DNA of 64,000 nt from Durusdinium trenchii (lineage: Eukaryota; Sar; Dinophyceae; Suessiales; Symbiodiniaceae). Position numbers and translations under genes: made by a program. The DNA lies in the NCBI GenBank assembly GCA_963970005.1, contig CAXAMN010003558.1, positions 630,275 through 694,274 of the forward strand, written 5' to 3'. Position 1 is the first letter of the stretch, and every line of letters begins with the position of its first letter. Below, piece by piece: positions 33,391-43,812 of this stretch. The notes beneath the pieces are model-generated. The model was not told where the DNA came from and ran no database searches. It saw only the letters and a list, made by a program, of their open reading frames with translations.

Positions 33391-34962
33391 CTGTGTGTGT
33401 GTGTCAAGCCCTGTTTCTAAGGGTCCACCGGTTCTCTCGCAGGGGGACGGGACACCACTGGCATCCCGTCCAACGAAGAGGATGCCAGTAGGTGCTGATG
33501 CAGTGGGGGACGCCCCACTGTGTACCTGTTCCAAACTGTTGACCACGCTGTGACCCTAATCTTCCTTGGTTTGCTTCCATGGTGGTTTACACGCTACTAA
33601 GGGCTCCTGGTGTCACTACTAACCCATTAGTTTCTCAACGCAGAAAAAAGAGGCAGGGGCGCGTTCTGCAGATGAGTAAACAGTTTGTTAAACAATTTCA
33701 GTTGCGCCGACCTTTTCACCTTGCGGTTCCATCACCTTCCTTCTCAACGTGGGAACTGAGTTAACTGCAAACCAATGTCAGAGTGTGAGCCGCTCAGCCG
33801 TCCCACTTGGGTGCTGGGTGTGATCCCCTTCACTGGGGCGCTGAATTCACGCTGGAGATCATTTTCTCCACTTTTATAACTGAATTCACTTTCTCCACTT
33901 GTATAACTGAATTAACTGTTTCTCGAGCCGCCGGGCTTTAAACGACGGAATACCATCAACTTACTTCACTTGCACCACCACGGAATACGGCTAAGTATTC
34001 ACATGTCCTTGACATGCTGCTAAGTATTCACCTGTCCATGTCATGCTGCTAAGTATTCACAGGCCGGACGAATTTTTATCAGTCGTGCAGCTTCTTTTAC
34101 GGCTAAGTATTCACATGTCCATGTCATGCTGCTAAGTATTCACAGGCCGGACGAATTAATCGTGCAGCTTCTTTTCCCCCCTCCCTGCCCCTGGGCCTCC
34201 TTTGCTATCCCACCCGCTACTCGAGCAACAGAAGGAAATCGCACTCAACACACTTGTGTGTCGGTGCCTTTCCTTCTGTTTCTCCTAGCTAGCTACCCGG
34301 GCGGTTTAAGACAAATGTGCCGCTCGCGAACTACTTTCATTTAACTAAGTGGGCCTCGTAACTACCCCTATCTTTCTTTCTTGCCCTCTTAGTCTGCTTT
34401 TGTTTTGTTTGCTTTGTCTGTCTTTCTAAGGCTTTTTAGGTGGCTAATAGTTTTTTGCAGCGCCAATATTGGCGCTTTCTGTACAAAAGTCCTCCGGGGA
34501 GTCAGGACGCTACTAGAGGCCCCTGGCCTCGCTACTCCTTTGTAAGCAAGGGAGAACGCGCCGAAAACGGCTTTGTGTGTGTGTGTCAAGCCCCGTTTCT
34601 AAGGGTCCACCGGTTCTCTCGCAGGGGGACGGGACACCACTGGCATCCCGTCCAACGAAGAGGATGCCAGTAGGTGCTGATGCAGTGGGGGACGCCCCAC
34701 TGTGTACCTGTTCCAAACTGTTGACCACGCTGTGACCCTAATCTTCCTTGGTTTGCTTCCATGGTGGTTTACACGCTACTAAGGGCTCCTGGTATCACTA
34801 CTAACCTATTAGTTTCTCAACGCAGAAAAAAGAGGCAGGGGCGCGTTCTGCAAATGAGTAAACAGTTTGTTAAACAATTTCAGTTGTGCCGACCTTTTCA
34901 CCTTGCGGTTCCATCACCTTCCTTCTCAACGTGGGAACTGAGTTAACTGCAAACCAATGTCA
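33391..34962. mobile_element. Pair of 390-bp direct repeats around 800 bp: LTR-like miniature element or duplication
   Basis: The blocks 33391-33780 and 34573-34962 align without gaps at an offset of 1182 bp, with about five mismatches, all transitions (about 98.7% identity by eye). Each starts in TG repeats (TGTGTGTGTCAAGCC) and ends ...AATGTCA, matching the TG...CA rule of LTRs. The ~800-bp interior has no coding frame. I see no clear target-site duplication, primer-binding site or polypurine tract, so a terminal-repeat miniature retroelement is only one possibility. The alternative is a recent segmental duplication. Confidence 0.6.
33990..34180. repeat. Short internal repeats (CTAAGTATTCAC)
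   Basis: GCTAAGTATTCAC occurs five times, and CAGGCCGGACGAAT with GTCGTGCAGCTTCTTTT-like flanks twice. The repeats lie within the interior of the LTR-like pair. Confidence 0.8.
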
Positions 34963-35829
34963 CCAGAGTGTGTGTGTTTTTGTAGGAGCGCCTTTTCTGG
35001 ATGCACTTGCTGCATGACGATCATTGGGATGGCTTGGGGTGGGTTAGTCTCAACTGAGAGGAAACGCCTGCAACCCTTCGAGCTCATACTTCGAACACGA
35101 CAGGTAATCTTTTTACCTGAGCTAGAACTGCATACCAGTCAGTATGTCACTTATCTAGCCTGGCCTTGGTTCAGATCAGGTATAATCTTCTTGCTCATTC
35201 CACTGGTACCTTGAAATGGTGACGTGGGCCCTTTGGCACGACCTTGAAAGTACATAAGGCTACAATTCTAGCGAATCACCACCCTGGGCAGCCACAATGT
35301 GGTTTGATTTGTCCCACGTATTGAATTTTCCGTGGATGTGAACATCTTCGGGTTTGGTGGGCGAAAGAGACCACCAGAACTCTCAGGTAGAAGTGAGAGA
35401 AGTCCCACATCCATGTGGGAACCGTCACAAACTCTAGCAAATGAGACGAGACTGTTTGACCTACATCAATCTGGTAAATGTGTGAAAATCTGTGATTTTT
35501 CGGATACCTGACAAAAGGATACAAAAGGATCATCCAACATAGTTCCACATGCCTTTTCCACGTTGAAAGAAAACACCACCGGCCAGTGCCCCTGGTCTTC
35601 ATCTAGACTGTAAATAGAAACTTGTTTTTGAGGTTCACTGTCGAATCACCCTGCCTGGGGTAGGGCTGCAATCATGGGGCGTGTCGGCAGGTGTGACCTG
35701 CAAAGCTTCACCCAAGCTGGTTGAGATGAAATTCGTCCCAAACTCTCGGACTCCGAGCCTCTTTTTTTGACTTTTCCCTCGAACAAAATCCGTGCTTCAG
35801 AATCAGATTCTCAACACTATGATGCCAAC

Positions 35830-36183
35830 CTAACATGTATTTTCCTGTAAAGAATGGAGTTCTCCTTCATTAAGAAAGGGCAGGGATTTCAGAGTCAAAT
35901 GAGGTGTCCGTTCCATCCGCTGACCCGCTGATTCATCCAGGATAAGAAGCAGTGGTCCTTTGCTAAAAGTTATAATCGTAGAAGCAAAGCCGTGAAATGA
36001 TTCTAAAATATATGCTGAAGTCACTGTGCGCTGATATGTCCTGGATGCAACGCATTTGAATGTCATTGACTCCTTCCTATTTTTCCTAGTCATGTTCTGA
36101 ACACTGCGACTTGACCCTCCCTCTGAATCAATTCCCGACTGGGGCAAGGGACGGATCTCGAAGTGCCAACGAGAGCGCCTTAC
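35830..36183 (-). CDS. Possible coding exon, unidentified
   Basis: An open minus-strand frame to TAG at 35830 reads ESFHGFASTIITFSKGPLLL, ILDESAGQRMERTPHLTLKS and FLNEGELHSLQENTC. Composition is protein-like in its second half. The N-terminal boundary is not clear, and no family is recognised. Confidence 0.42.
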   Translation of the reverse strand, partial: VRRSRWHFEIRPLPQSGIDSEGGSSRSVQNMTRKNRKESMTFKCVASRTYQRTVTSAYILESFHGFASTIITFSKGPLLLILDESAGQRMERTPHLTLKSLPFLNEGELHSLQENTC

Positions 36184-36398
36184 TTTTTCGAAGGCGAGAA
36201 AAAAGCCAGGCACACGTTGCGTGGTCAGCGGGTTGTGGCCACCACGTTCTGGGTTTGAGATTTGTGTTTATGCATTTCGTCAATGGAACATGAGGATGAA
36301 CCTGTTACTTCGCATCTAACAGGATGATAGCTGCGATCACGCTATTTTTACTTCCTGTGCCCTTTGGAGCCGCTGCATCCACACTTGGCGATATACCT

Positions 36399-36473
36399 AG
36401 ACCATCCAAAGGGTGTCCAATGGAGATCTCTAGGTAGTGTAGGGTAGTCTATTGGACACCCCTTGGATGGTCC
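36399..36473. repeat. Fold-back element, AGACCATCC family
   Basis: AGACCATCCAAAGGGTGTCC and GGACACCCCTTGGATGGTCC form inverted arms. The core (GTAGTGTAGGGTAGTCTATT) is nearly the same as at 31.5 kb. Confidence 0.85.
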
Positions 36474-36604
36474 TGGTACAATTCGGATTAATTTGGCCTT
36501 GTGACCTCAAAACCATTGCACCTTGCGCAGCTCCGCTGCAAGGTTAGACAGGATCGGGGGTATTGTATTCTTGTGCTCCTTTGCCAGGGCCAGTGCAACT
36601 TAAC

Positions 36605-36732
36605 CCCTGAACAAACACCAAGTAAGGACAGTAAGGAAGTCGAAGTCGATAGACATACGTGCATGATTGTTCACATCCTTGGCATCGCTTCAAGCGGTGG
36701 CCATCAGTGACTGCATCAGGGGCTTTGGTGTA
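36605..36732 (-). CDS. Exon (42 codons), unidentified, Cys-rich
   Basis: After TTGTTTGCAAG| the frame reads YTKAPDAVTDGHRLKRCQGC and EQSCTYVYRLRLPYCPYLVF, then VQ, ending two bases into a codon before GTTAAG. Four cysteines (CQGC, SC, YC) suggest metal binding or disulfides. It belongs to the minus-strand exon run 36.6-39.2 kb. Confidence 0.68.
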
Positions 36733-37033
36733 CTTGCAAACAAACGACATGACACATCTATATATTATTTATATAGATTTAGATAGTATACGTCGTAGCC
36801 AAAATATGTCGAGAGGGAAACTGCTGAGAAACTCACATGCCCTAAAGCGCCGCAGTGACGTGCCATACAGCCCCAGAGAGGCTCCAGCGACAAGAGACCC
36901 TTCAGCACTGGATTCCTTGCGCCAACATCAAGCCAAAGCCCACAATGAACAAAGACGGACTTGGTTGCAACTGTCACCCTCCAGCATGGCTCCTTCGGCT
37001 TCTTTTGTCCGAGTCAACTCGATCTCTTGGCAC

Positions 37034-37160
37034 TTCGGCTTTCGAGGTCGCACCAAGCCGTTTCATCCGACTGCAGCAATGCCGTGGCTTTGCGATGCTT
37101 TAGCCTGTGCCAAGGTTTGCATGAGGAAATTCCGCATGGGCAAACCCCCACCCCTATGGC
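37034..37160 (-). CDS. Exon, unidentified
   Basis: After TTGGCGGACAG| the frame reads AIGVGVCPCGISSCKPWHRL and KHRKATALLQSDETAWCDLE, with a probable donor AGCCGA|GTGCCA-type site near 37034. The CPC..SSC pattern is notable. The three plus-strand frames across this GC-rich patch lack splice sites. Confidence 0.52.
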
Positions 37161-37388
37161 CTGTCCGCCAATAACGTAAAGTTCCTGCTCACTAACACCC
37201 AGGACCGCAAACAAATGGAATGAGAACAGCAGTACAATGAAACAGATACTGACATACGGGTAAGAAGCAAACAAATCGACAACGAAACAAACAAAGAAGT
37301 CAAGAACATTTGCACAAAATGACGTAGGCGTGAAGCAGAATGACATCAAACAAAAAAAAAACACATTGCAAGTGGACTGGACCTGGAC

Positions 37389-37690
37389 CTGGAGAGCTGA
37401 TAGCTGGCAGCTGAGTTGGGGCTCCGAATGCGAGCATGGTGCCCAAATGCTCTTGTAAAGCATAATTCTCAGTGTTGTCAGGCGCCATCTCTGGAACGAA
37501 CTTGTGAAAGTGGCGCAAGAAGGCCTGCTTTTCCAGACCTTTCCAACAATTTTCTGCGGCAATGATTGAATATTCCCCAACCTTGTTCGCTGAAGTCATT
37601 TCCCTCTCCAAACTCAACTTTGCCCTGTTTGTACCCCAGATCACTGATACGCAAAGCTTTGCACCAAGCGTATTGCTGACCAAACACATG
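37389..37690 (-). CDS. Long exon, unidentified
   Basis: One frame runs from about 37690 to a donor CTCCAG|GTCCAG at 37388. It reads NTLGAKLCVSVIWGTNRAKL, VGEYSIIAAENCWKGLEKQA, FLRHFHKFVPEMAPDNTENY and ALQEHLGTMLAFGAPTQLPA. Composition is that of a soluble helical domain. The 5' limit is uncertain. A second frame (QYAWCKALRISDLGYKQGK) overlaps its first third. No family is recognised. Confidence 0.66.
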
Positions 37691-37943
37691 CAAAAGCTCT
37701 GTTTCTTGCAGGTCTAGATGAGCTATTATGTCCTACATACGCACAGCAAAGGCGTCGAAGTCCCGGACACATGAAACACCAACAACATGTCGACTACGAG
37801 CACCTTGGAGGGACAATTCACCAAGCACAGAACTGATCACTGAATTGATCAGTCTCTCTAGTGGAATGATGGAATTGGATGGGCCTTTCTACCAATACCG
37901 GCAAAGCAAATAGGTACTGCTGAGAAACCACTGTTAAACAAAC

Positions 37944-38126
37944 CATTAATGTGGGTTCTCGGATGGGATCGTGAACAGCCGGGTGGGTTTGAATGGTGGT
38001 CGTCCCAGAAAGCTTTGAGTTCTACGATTCTACATGTTGAATTCGCACAATTCCAAGTCCGATCTGAAGCTTCCAGACGTGCTTCGATCTCAATGACACA
38101 AGCATCTAGCCACCGTTGCTTAAACA
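37944..38126 (-). CDS. Probable exon, unidentified
   Basis: The frame reads FKQRWLDACVIEIEARLEAS, DRTWNCANSTCRIVELKAFW and HHSNPPGCSRSHPRTHIN, with donor AATG|GTTTGT. It begins just after CTGGACTCAG|, only 16 bp below the apparent end of the next exon upstream. Direct splicing would need a 40-bp intron using an earlier donor (GAGT|GTGTTG), which keeps the frame. A frameshift is the alternative. Confidence 0.6.
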
Positions 38127-38142
38127 CTGAGTCCAGCTATAC

Positions 38143-38350
38143 CTCTAAAGCTGCAAATTGCAACACACACTCAGGCACATCTCCTTCGCACACAAAACTG
38201 AGCACTTTCCAAGCTGGAACCGGTGAGAACATGTGAGAACCGAACCGCCTCACGCAGCCCCGACCGCACGGATCCGTGGCCGTGCCTGGCCACTCGGAAG
38301 CCCCCACAAGCTCGTGAGCTCGCAACACAGATCCTCGGTACTTCGCGTGT
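38143..38350 (-). CDS. Exon (69 codons), unidentified
   Basis: The acceptor TTCTGCGCCAG| is followed by HAKYRGSVLRAHELVGASEW, PGTATDPCGRGCVRRFGSHM and FSPVPAWKVLSFVCEGDVPE, ending FAALE before GTATAG. It starts with the last base of a codon and ends in phase 0 (208 bp). Codon bias, composition and both splice sites agree, making this one of the safest exons here. The overlapping plus-strand frame (38223-38489) is rejected. The Cys and Gly-rich part suggests a folded domain, not identified. Confidence 0.75.
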
Positions 38351-38811
38351 CTGGCGCAGAAGACGGCGCGTGGCTGAGCGGTTCGATCTCGGAAAAGGAT
38401 TGAACATGTTCGGCCGAAGTTCAGAATTCACTGTAAGGGAAGAAGATGAAACAAAATACACACAACAAAAAGAAGGGGGAAGTCAGTGACTGAACGGCTG
38501 TGATTTTGATCTGAAGAAAAAAACATGTATATAATCGAAAAGTTACAGAGTCCAGAGAAGAAGGAGACAATACCAAAAACATCAAAAAACACTAACCACG
38601 TCAAGTTCTTGTTTATTCTTGTTTTCTATTGGTATTCCATCGGGTCCATCGCGGGACCGGCCTTGGCCACTTTTGAAAGATTGCCATCCTCCAACGACCT
38701 GCGACCGCGGACCGCTGCGATCGCCCTTTGCTAAGGATGCGCGTTGAGCAGCTATGGGCTATGATGGGCTATGGTTATATGATATCTTGTATGTGGATAC
38801 TGTTGGAAGAC

Positions 38812-39167
38812 AAGAGCACCACTTGAATCCCCTGTCTGGCACAGCTCGAATGCCTCTTTTGCATGGTCCTCTGCTGTTTCGGAGATTTTCTGGAGAAATG
38901 GACGGCAGGTCGGGTCCATCAAGAATTGACTTTTACCTGGAAAGCTGAAGCCCAAGTCGGGTTTCGGGGGCTTCCGGAGAGCCTGCATCTTTCGTGCTTA
39001 ATGTTCATTTGCAAAAGGGGTTCATCTTCGGGAACAGGTGGCCTAAATGGCCAAACACGCGTAGGACGCCCTTGCTCAAGAATGGCTTTAAAGTGACCAT
39101 TATTGATTCTAAAAGTCCATACCAATGTTTGGTTCTTGAGGGTCAAGTGTCCTGAGATGAAGAACAT
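38812..39167 (-). CDS. Two exons joined by a 50-bp GC-AG intron
   Basis: Exon 1 begins at or before an ATG (39165-39167) and reads MFFISGHLTLKNQTLVWTFR, INNGHFKAILEQGRPTRVWP and EDEPLLQMNIKHER, ending one base into a codon before GCAGGC (38986). Exon 2 (38936-38812) follows GCTTTCCAG| and reads KSQFLMDPTCRPFLQKISET and AEDHAKEAFELCQTGDSSGA. The junction codon is TGT (Cys). The GC donor and the 50-bp intron length fit dinoflagellate splicing. Function unknown. The protein looks cytosolic. Confidence 0.65.
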
Positions 39168-39599
39168 GTTCAGTTGGGAGTTAAGGTGGGGGGTTGTTTG
39201 TATCGATTTGTTTGGACAGTAGTGGCTGTTCTGTCATGAGTTCAAACTAACCCTTGACACCAGCAATCGAGTCCCAAAACAAACTAGCAGTAATAGTGCA
39301 CATTTGCTCATACGTTCCTCCTCTGCTCTGCATACAATGTTACATGTTTCAGTGTAGAGAAATACAACTGTTCCGTCCTGCCATGAACACAGGTTCTCAA
39401 ACTGATAGCATTCACCGCGGGGTCGGTGACTCAACAGCTGAGCTTACCATTTAGATCCATTTAGTCACAGGTGCAACCTGAACTTTGTTGTTAGAACGTT
39501 GTGGAAACTTTAACAGTATAGTCGTCAAGGCATGGTTTACTCCGTGTATGATGAGACCGTGGTCTTCTCAACATTCTGTTGCTGAGGACCACTTCCCAC

Positions 39600-39702
39600 A
39601 TGACGAAACGACGGCGCAACTCGCGGCCGAAACGCGGAGCCCTTCGCGGTCGGAAGCATTTGGGCGAAAGCGCCTCAGCAAGGCCTCCTGCACCAGATCC
39701 GC
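39600..39702 (-). CDS. GC-rich exon, unidentified
   Basis: After CAATGCCTTCCAG| the frame reads ADLVQEALLRRFRPNASDRE and GLRVSAASCAVVSSCGK. The donor is probably GCC|GTCGTT or another GT near 39600. The upstream part of the same open frame (RRDGPAVVSPNAFQ) could also be coding if an earlier acceptor is used. Confidence 0.5.
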
Positions 39703-40354
39703 CTGGAAGGCATTGGGCGAAACGACGGCGGGACCGTCGCGCCGGGAAGCCCAGACACAAAAAAACTGAAGGAATGGCGAAGTGTGTTGAATAATCTGGG
39801 TTTTCATGCGGAATGGATTTGGCAAGCGGATGTTCCACTGTGAGTGGATGTTCCACTGTTGTAGCGAACCAATTGCATCATGAGGGTGTTTCGGATTGTT
39901 CAGAAGACTCTGCCGGGTCTATGATCCACCACACGAAGAAAATAGACAAAACACAAGAGTCCACAAACAACTTCACCATGAGTATATATATATATTCTGA
40001 TATATACCATTAACGTTACCTTAGTGCCTTTGAATGATTCTGAATGCCAATGTGTTGTGCACCAAAGCTGCGATGTGAATCTCAAGCGAAAATGCTACAC
40101 CCCCCGAGTCGCACATGTGCTGTCGCACATGCGCTGTTCTTGGGCTGATCGGTCAGAAGCTTTGTCAACCATGTCAACCCATTCATTTTGGGAGTTTGGG
40201 ACCACCCGGTGGTTGGGACCGCCGTCACCGTGGTGGTTGGGCGAAACACTGAAGACACGGAAAAAAGGAACGCCCGTGGATCGGACGTGAAGCCGGGATC
40301 TCGGGAGTCTTCACCGGGTCCATCCTGTCGTGGTGAAAGAGATCCCTAAGAAGC

Positions 40355-40388
40355 TAGGGGCTCCTGGCATCGCTACTAGGGTAGCCAG
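40355..40388. repeat. Copy of the dispersed CTAGTAG/CCAGGAGC family
   Basis: GCTAGGGGCTCCTGGCATCG followed by CTACTAGGGTAGCCAGGA. It lies just downstream of the exon at 40428-40508, probably within an intron. Confidence 0.7.
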
Positions 40389-40427
40389 GACACCCAAGCA
40401 GGATGCCACAGGGACCACTTGGACCAC

Positions 40428-40508
40428 CGGGCGGTGAGATGTTTCTCTAGGAAGTCCTCGAGTCGATTGAGGGCCTCAGGCGCGATGCGGGGGAACACGG
40501 ATCCCAAA
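40428..40508 (-). CDS. Exon (26 codons), unidentified
   Basis: Between GACAGATCAG| and CGCCCG|GTGGTC the frame reads LGSVFPRIAPEALNRLEDFL and EKHLTA, an amphipathic helix. It starts and ends two bases into a codon (81 bp). No ATG is present and the frame closes soon after the donor. Confidence 0.64.
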
Positions 40509-40964
40509 CTGATCTGTCTTTCTGTCTCCTACAAATGAGATGACAAAGGCCTGATAATGTTTTGGTTGGAAAAACAAGGAGTGTTGCAAAAAGACGGAAA
40601 CTGGCATGCAAGGTCGGGTGACTGTAGTGGGAAAGTTATTTGTTTGTCACAACCTACCAACTGCTTTCAGGGCACATGCTGCTAAACATATGTATACTAT
40701 ATACAAATACATAATTATAGGTCCAGGTGTAGTAGGGATACTTCAGCCACTATACAAACACCATTCCTTTTGCGTAGTTCAGGGTACTTTACACAAGCAC
40801 AAGGACCTCTGCAAAGAAAGCCCAAGAAAGATTTCATCTTCCTGTTTTCTGACGTCTGACTCGACTATCTGCTGTAATGTGTTCTTACTAATTCAGAGTC
40901 TCACTCCAACCAATTCAGAGTCTCTCTCCTTCAATCCCAGGTGCCAATCGTCCACGCAGCTCAC

Positions 40965-41040
40965 CGGGCTGGGCTGGCTCATTCGCGCCCTCTTCCGCGA
41001 CGGGCGAGAAGGCCGGCAGCTCACTCGGGTTCTCAGCTGC
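40965..41040 (-). CDS. Exon (25 codons), unidentified
   Basis: Between GCCACCAGCCAG| and CAGCCCG|GTGAGC the frame reads AAENPSELPAFSPVAEEGAN and EPAQP, an acidic, Pro/Ala-rich linker. It starts in phase 0 and ends one base into a codon. Its phase does not fit 40428-40508 directly, so another exon must lie between. The plus-strand frame (GLGWLIRALFRDGREGRQL) is the shadow. Confidence 0.62.
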
Positions 41041-41095
41041 CTGGCTGGTGGCGGCAATTGAACAAAAGGAATAAGTTTGTTTCAATGTTGATGTG

Positions 41096-41096
41096 C

Positions 41097-41127
<31 letters not shown>

Positions 41128-41155
41128 CCAACACCAACACCAACAGCAGCAGCAG

Positions 41156-41202
<47 letters not shown>
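41096..41202. repeat. Compound CAA/CAG microsatellite
   Basis: (CAA)n, then (CACCAA)n, (CAG)n and (CAACAG)n. Poly-Asn/Ser frames through it are artefacts. Confidence 0.95.
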
Positions 41203-41730
41203 TCACCATGTTCTTCTCCGTTCATAATATTATTCTTCATGACCACAAAGAAACTATATTATATAATATATAGTCTCAGGTAAAAGTTGTGCACAAGCAT
41301 GCGCTGGCTTAGGGCTTAGGATAACTTTCAAGAGTCCTGCGAGAATGGGCTCTATGGTTGTTGGGCGGGACTGGTTTTGGATGGTTTGGGGAAGCTTGCA
41401 GGGTCTTGCATGGACTTCCCCAAGATCAAACATCATCAATCAACCGGGCTCATTGGGGTCGGATGCTGGTGTTTCTCGGAGCAATTGAACCCAAATGCCC
41501 AAGTGTCAAGAAACATGGCAATCTAATTGGGTTCCCAAGTTGCATCAGCCGCAACCACCTGAATTGCAAATCAAAAAGTACCCCATGGCCAATACATTAG
41601 GGGCGTCATGATTGTCATGGCCTCCGTTGTAGAGTGAGGGCAAATCCCGTACAACTTTGCCTTTTTCGAGGGATAGGCGGCCGGTACAAACGTTGGAAAC
41701 TCTGTATGAGCAAAGTCATGTTCTTTCGAC

Positions 41731-41898
41731 CATCATTTCGAGCCATCTAAGACAGTCACATTCCCAAGTGCCAGTGTACCAGTGGCTACAAGGACCTTGA
41801 CTCAACCATTCATGTTCACCGTAGGCCTCCACCTCGCCATCGATGCAAACAGCTGCGGCCGCCACAGCTGATGACGAGGCATTCAAGGCTGAGGTGAC
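41731..41898 (-). CDS. Exon (56 codons), unidentified
   Basis: After GACCCCACTCAG| the frame reads VTSALNASSSAVAAAAVCID, GEVEAYGEHEWLSQGPCSHW and YTGTWECDCLRWLEMM, then the donor GTCGAA. Phase 0 at both ends. It lies downstream of the FAD-type exon at 42630-42856 on the same strand, so it may be near that gene's 3' end. Confidence 0.58.
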
Positions 41899-42214
41899 CT
41901 GAGTGGGGTCAGAGATGGGAACTATTGTGTATGTATATAACACGTCTTAGTGAGATTATTCTCACATCCTTAAGTCCAGTCAGGGGGTTGACAGACTGCT
42001 GCTGCAACCTGGAAGCTAAAGTGTCTTTCACTTATCAATGCTCACAGCAAAATGGGAACAATGTTGACTGCTACGAAGATCGAAAGAAACGGATGCGGGC
42101 CCGTGTTGACTCCAACAATAACCTTAAGCAGTACTAACATGTACCAACCACCACAAGCCGACTGAGTTGTTCTTCAGCCTATGATCGACATTCAAAGCAT
42201 TTTTGCACCTAGAA

Positions 42215-42405
42215 CTGGCCTGACTTGGGTGGCAAGGGACGCTGTTGCTGGGAAAGTCTTGTTGGACCCGAACTTCTTGTTTGCCTCTTCTCCAGAGCCT
42301 TAGAAAGGAAGATCCCAGAGCCCACAGCGGTGAGCGGGTCACAACGGCATGTCTTCACTTCCAAGTGGCGCAGCTTGACAAAGAGCCTCCTGAAAAGGCA
42401 GCTGC
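42215..42405 (-). CDS. Exon, unidentified
   Basis: After a pyrimidine-rich tract ending CCTCAGCAG| the frame reads SCLFRRLFVKLRHLEVKTCR, CDPLTAVGSGIFLSKALEKR and SSGPTRLSQQQR. The acceptor is strong, and the donor is not clear. The opposite strand (KVRRWIQICWVEHRSDFAH) is also open but lacks good splice sites. Confidence 0.54.
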
Positions 42406-42629
42406 CTGCTGAGGCCAAAAAAGTCCGGAGATGGATCCAAATCTGTTGGGTCGAGCACCGAAGCGACTTTGCTCACTAAACCATTTTTCTTCGAGGAACA
42501 GAAAAGCAAAATGCAGTGCATGTTAGTGAGCGAATTGCAAAACAATCTCTGCCCTCCTGCTGGCGAGTCAATACCCCATTCTTTCATATTCTTTCTATGC
42601 CCTTTCTATTCTTTCTGTAACTGTCTGAC

Positions 42630-42856
42630 CTTCCAAAAGCCGATCCTCCGAAATGGAGCCCTGGTATCTTTCCCCGTGCCTCACCGGCTGCAAAGAGACC
42701 TGCAATCGGCTGATCCTGAACAGATCTGCGAAGGTCAAACAGGGAACGAAAGGTTGGGAGAAAGGCAACGAGGTTGCCATGGTCCAGCACCACGGATTCC
42801 AGGTGTCCATTATATATTAGCCCCAAAAAGAGGTCAAGGGGTGTCCATGAACCACC
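42630..42856 (-). CDS. Exon with FAD-oxidoreductase C-terminal-like motif
   Basis: The exon runs from CCCCAGTCAG| (phase 0) to TTGGAAG|GTCAGA (75 codons plus two bases). It reads LFLGLIYNGHLESVVLDHGN and ends QPIAGLFAAGEARGKIPGL, then HFGGSAFG. The segment PIAGLFAAGE...GG resembles the C-terminal FAD contact 'pIpGLYAaGEv.GG..G...lggnsl' of fumarate reductase/succinate dehydrogenase-type flavoproteins (family knowledge). The rest diverges, so the family call is moderate. An N-terminal GXGXXG exon lies 11.8 kb upstream on the same strand (54470-54600). Confidence 0.66.
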
Positions 42857-42905
42857 CTGACTGGGGGTCCAGGGTCTGAACACACTCTTGGGCCTTTGGT
42901 GTCAC

Positions 42906-42965
42906 GTGGGTGTCGTCCATCTTGCGACCAAGGAACTTCATGAGAAAGGACAGCTCCCGTGTCTC
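42906..42965 (-). CDS. Small exon upstream of the FAD-motif exon
   Basis: After TTGCCTCGACAG| the frame reads ETRELSFLMKFLGRKMDDTH. A donor there (CAC|GTGACA) would give a phase-matched 49-bp intron to the exon at 42856. The frame stays open beyond it for about 25 codons, so the end is uncertain. Confidence 0.5.
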
Positions 42966-43718
42966 CTGTCGAGGCAAGGATGGGGACATGAGTTGAAAGA
43001 GTGCATTAAGAAAAAACACGTGGAAGGGAACAGGGCCATGAACACCCACCAACCCATTGACGGTCTGCAGTCTTGAGTCGAGATAGTCGAGCTAACACCC
43101 CAGTCCTTCGATGGCCAAACCGCCTTCGCAACACAGCAGGGCCGGCCTCAGGTGAAGTCGTTTTCGGTGAAGGGTCAGTTCTTGAGAAGACTCTGAGTTC
43201 CTTCTAGCTGGGTCACAATAGCTGGGAATCCGTCGCACTATTCCATGCAATTGCTGGAAGCTTCCCCCCCAATTGGAAACCAACCGTGACATCATAGGTC
43301 ACACGGTCACACACGTCCCAACAGAAAACAATCAAAACATACGCTGAATGACTTGGAGAATCGCCAGCATTGGTCAAGCGCGTGTGGATGTTTGTAACTT
43401 CTAGCATCTTCTAGCCACCTGCAAACACCACAAGGCACACAAACAATGTGTGCCGTGCAAAAAGATCTGTTTCTCGATCAATCCGAAGAAGAAGCAGGAA
43501 CCTGCAACTTCAAAGCAAAAAACCCATGGTTCACTCCTATAAGTGAAGAGCTGAATGGCCTAGTTCACCTCGATCTTGCAAAACAGATCCTTCCTTCCTT
43601 CCTCAGTCTCCGCACGTCACCTCTGCCGCCCAAAGGAAGAGATCCTGCGTCGCTGTACGAGCGCCCACCGACGCAGACAGTTTCATCGGTAGCACCCGGG
43701 AATCATGGTACACACACC

Positions 43719-43812
43719 TCCGGGCCACAAGGGTTCAAGCCAAGGGCCACAAGGGTTCAAGCACAAGGGCCACAAGGGTTCAAGCACAAGGGCCACAAGG
43801 GTTCAAGCAATC
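43719..43812. repeat. 23-bp tandem repeat
   Basis: Four copies of a unit containing GGGCCACAAGGGTTCAAGCA. Confidence 0.93.

Noticed and set aside
38223-38489. Plus-strand 88-codon frame with a good-looking donor (TTCACT|GTAAGG)
   Set aside because: The minus strand over the same bases has a better frame with strong acceptor, donor, codon bias and matching length (38143-38350).
40941-41047. Plus-strand exon-like frame TQLTGLGWLIRALFRDGREG
   Set aside because: The minus-strand reading (40965-41040) has better codon choice and a consensus donor GTGAGC.
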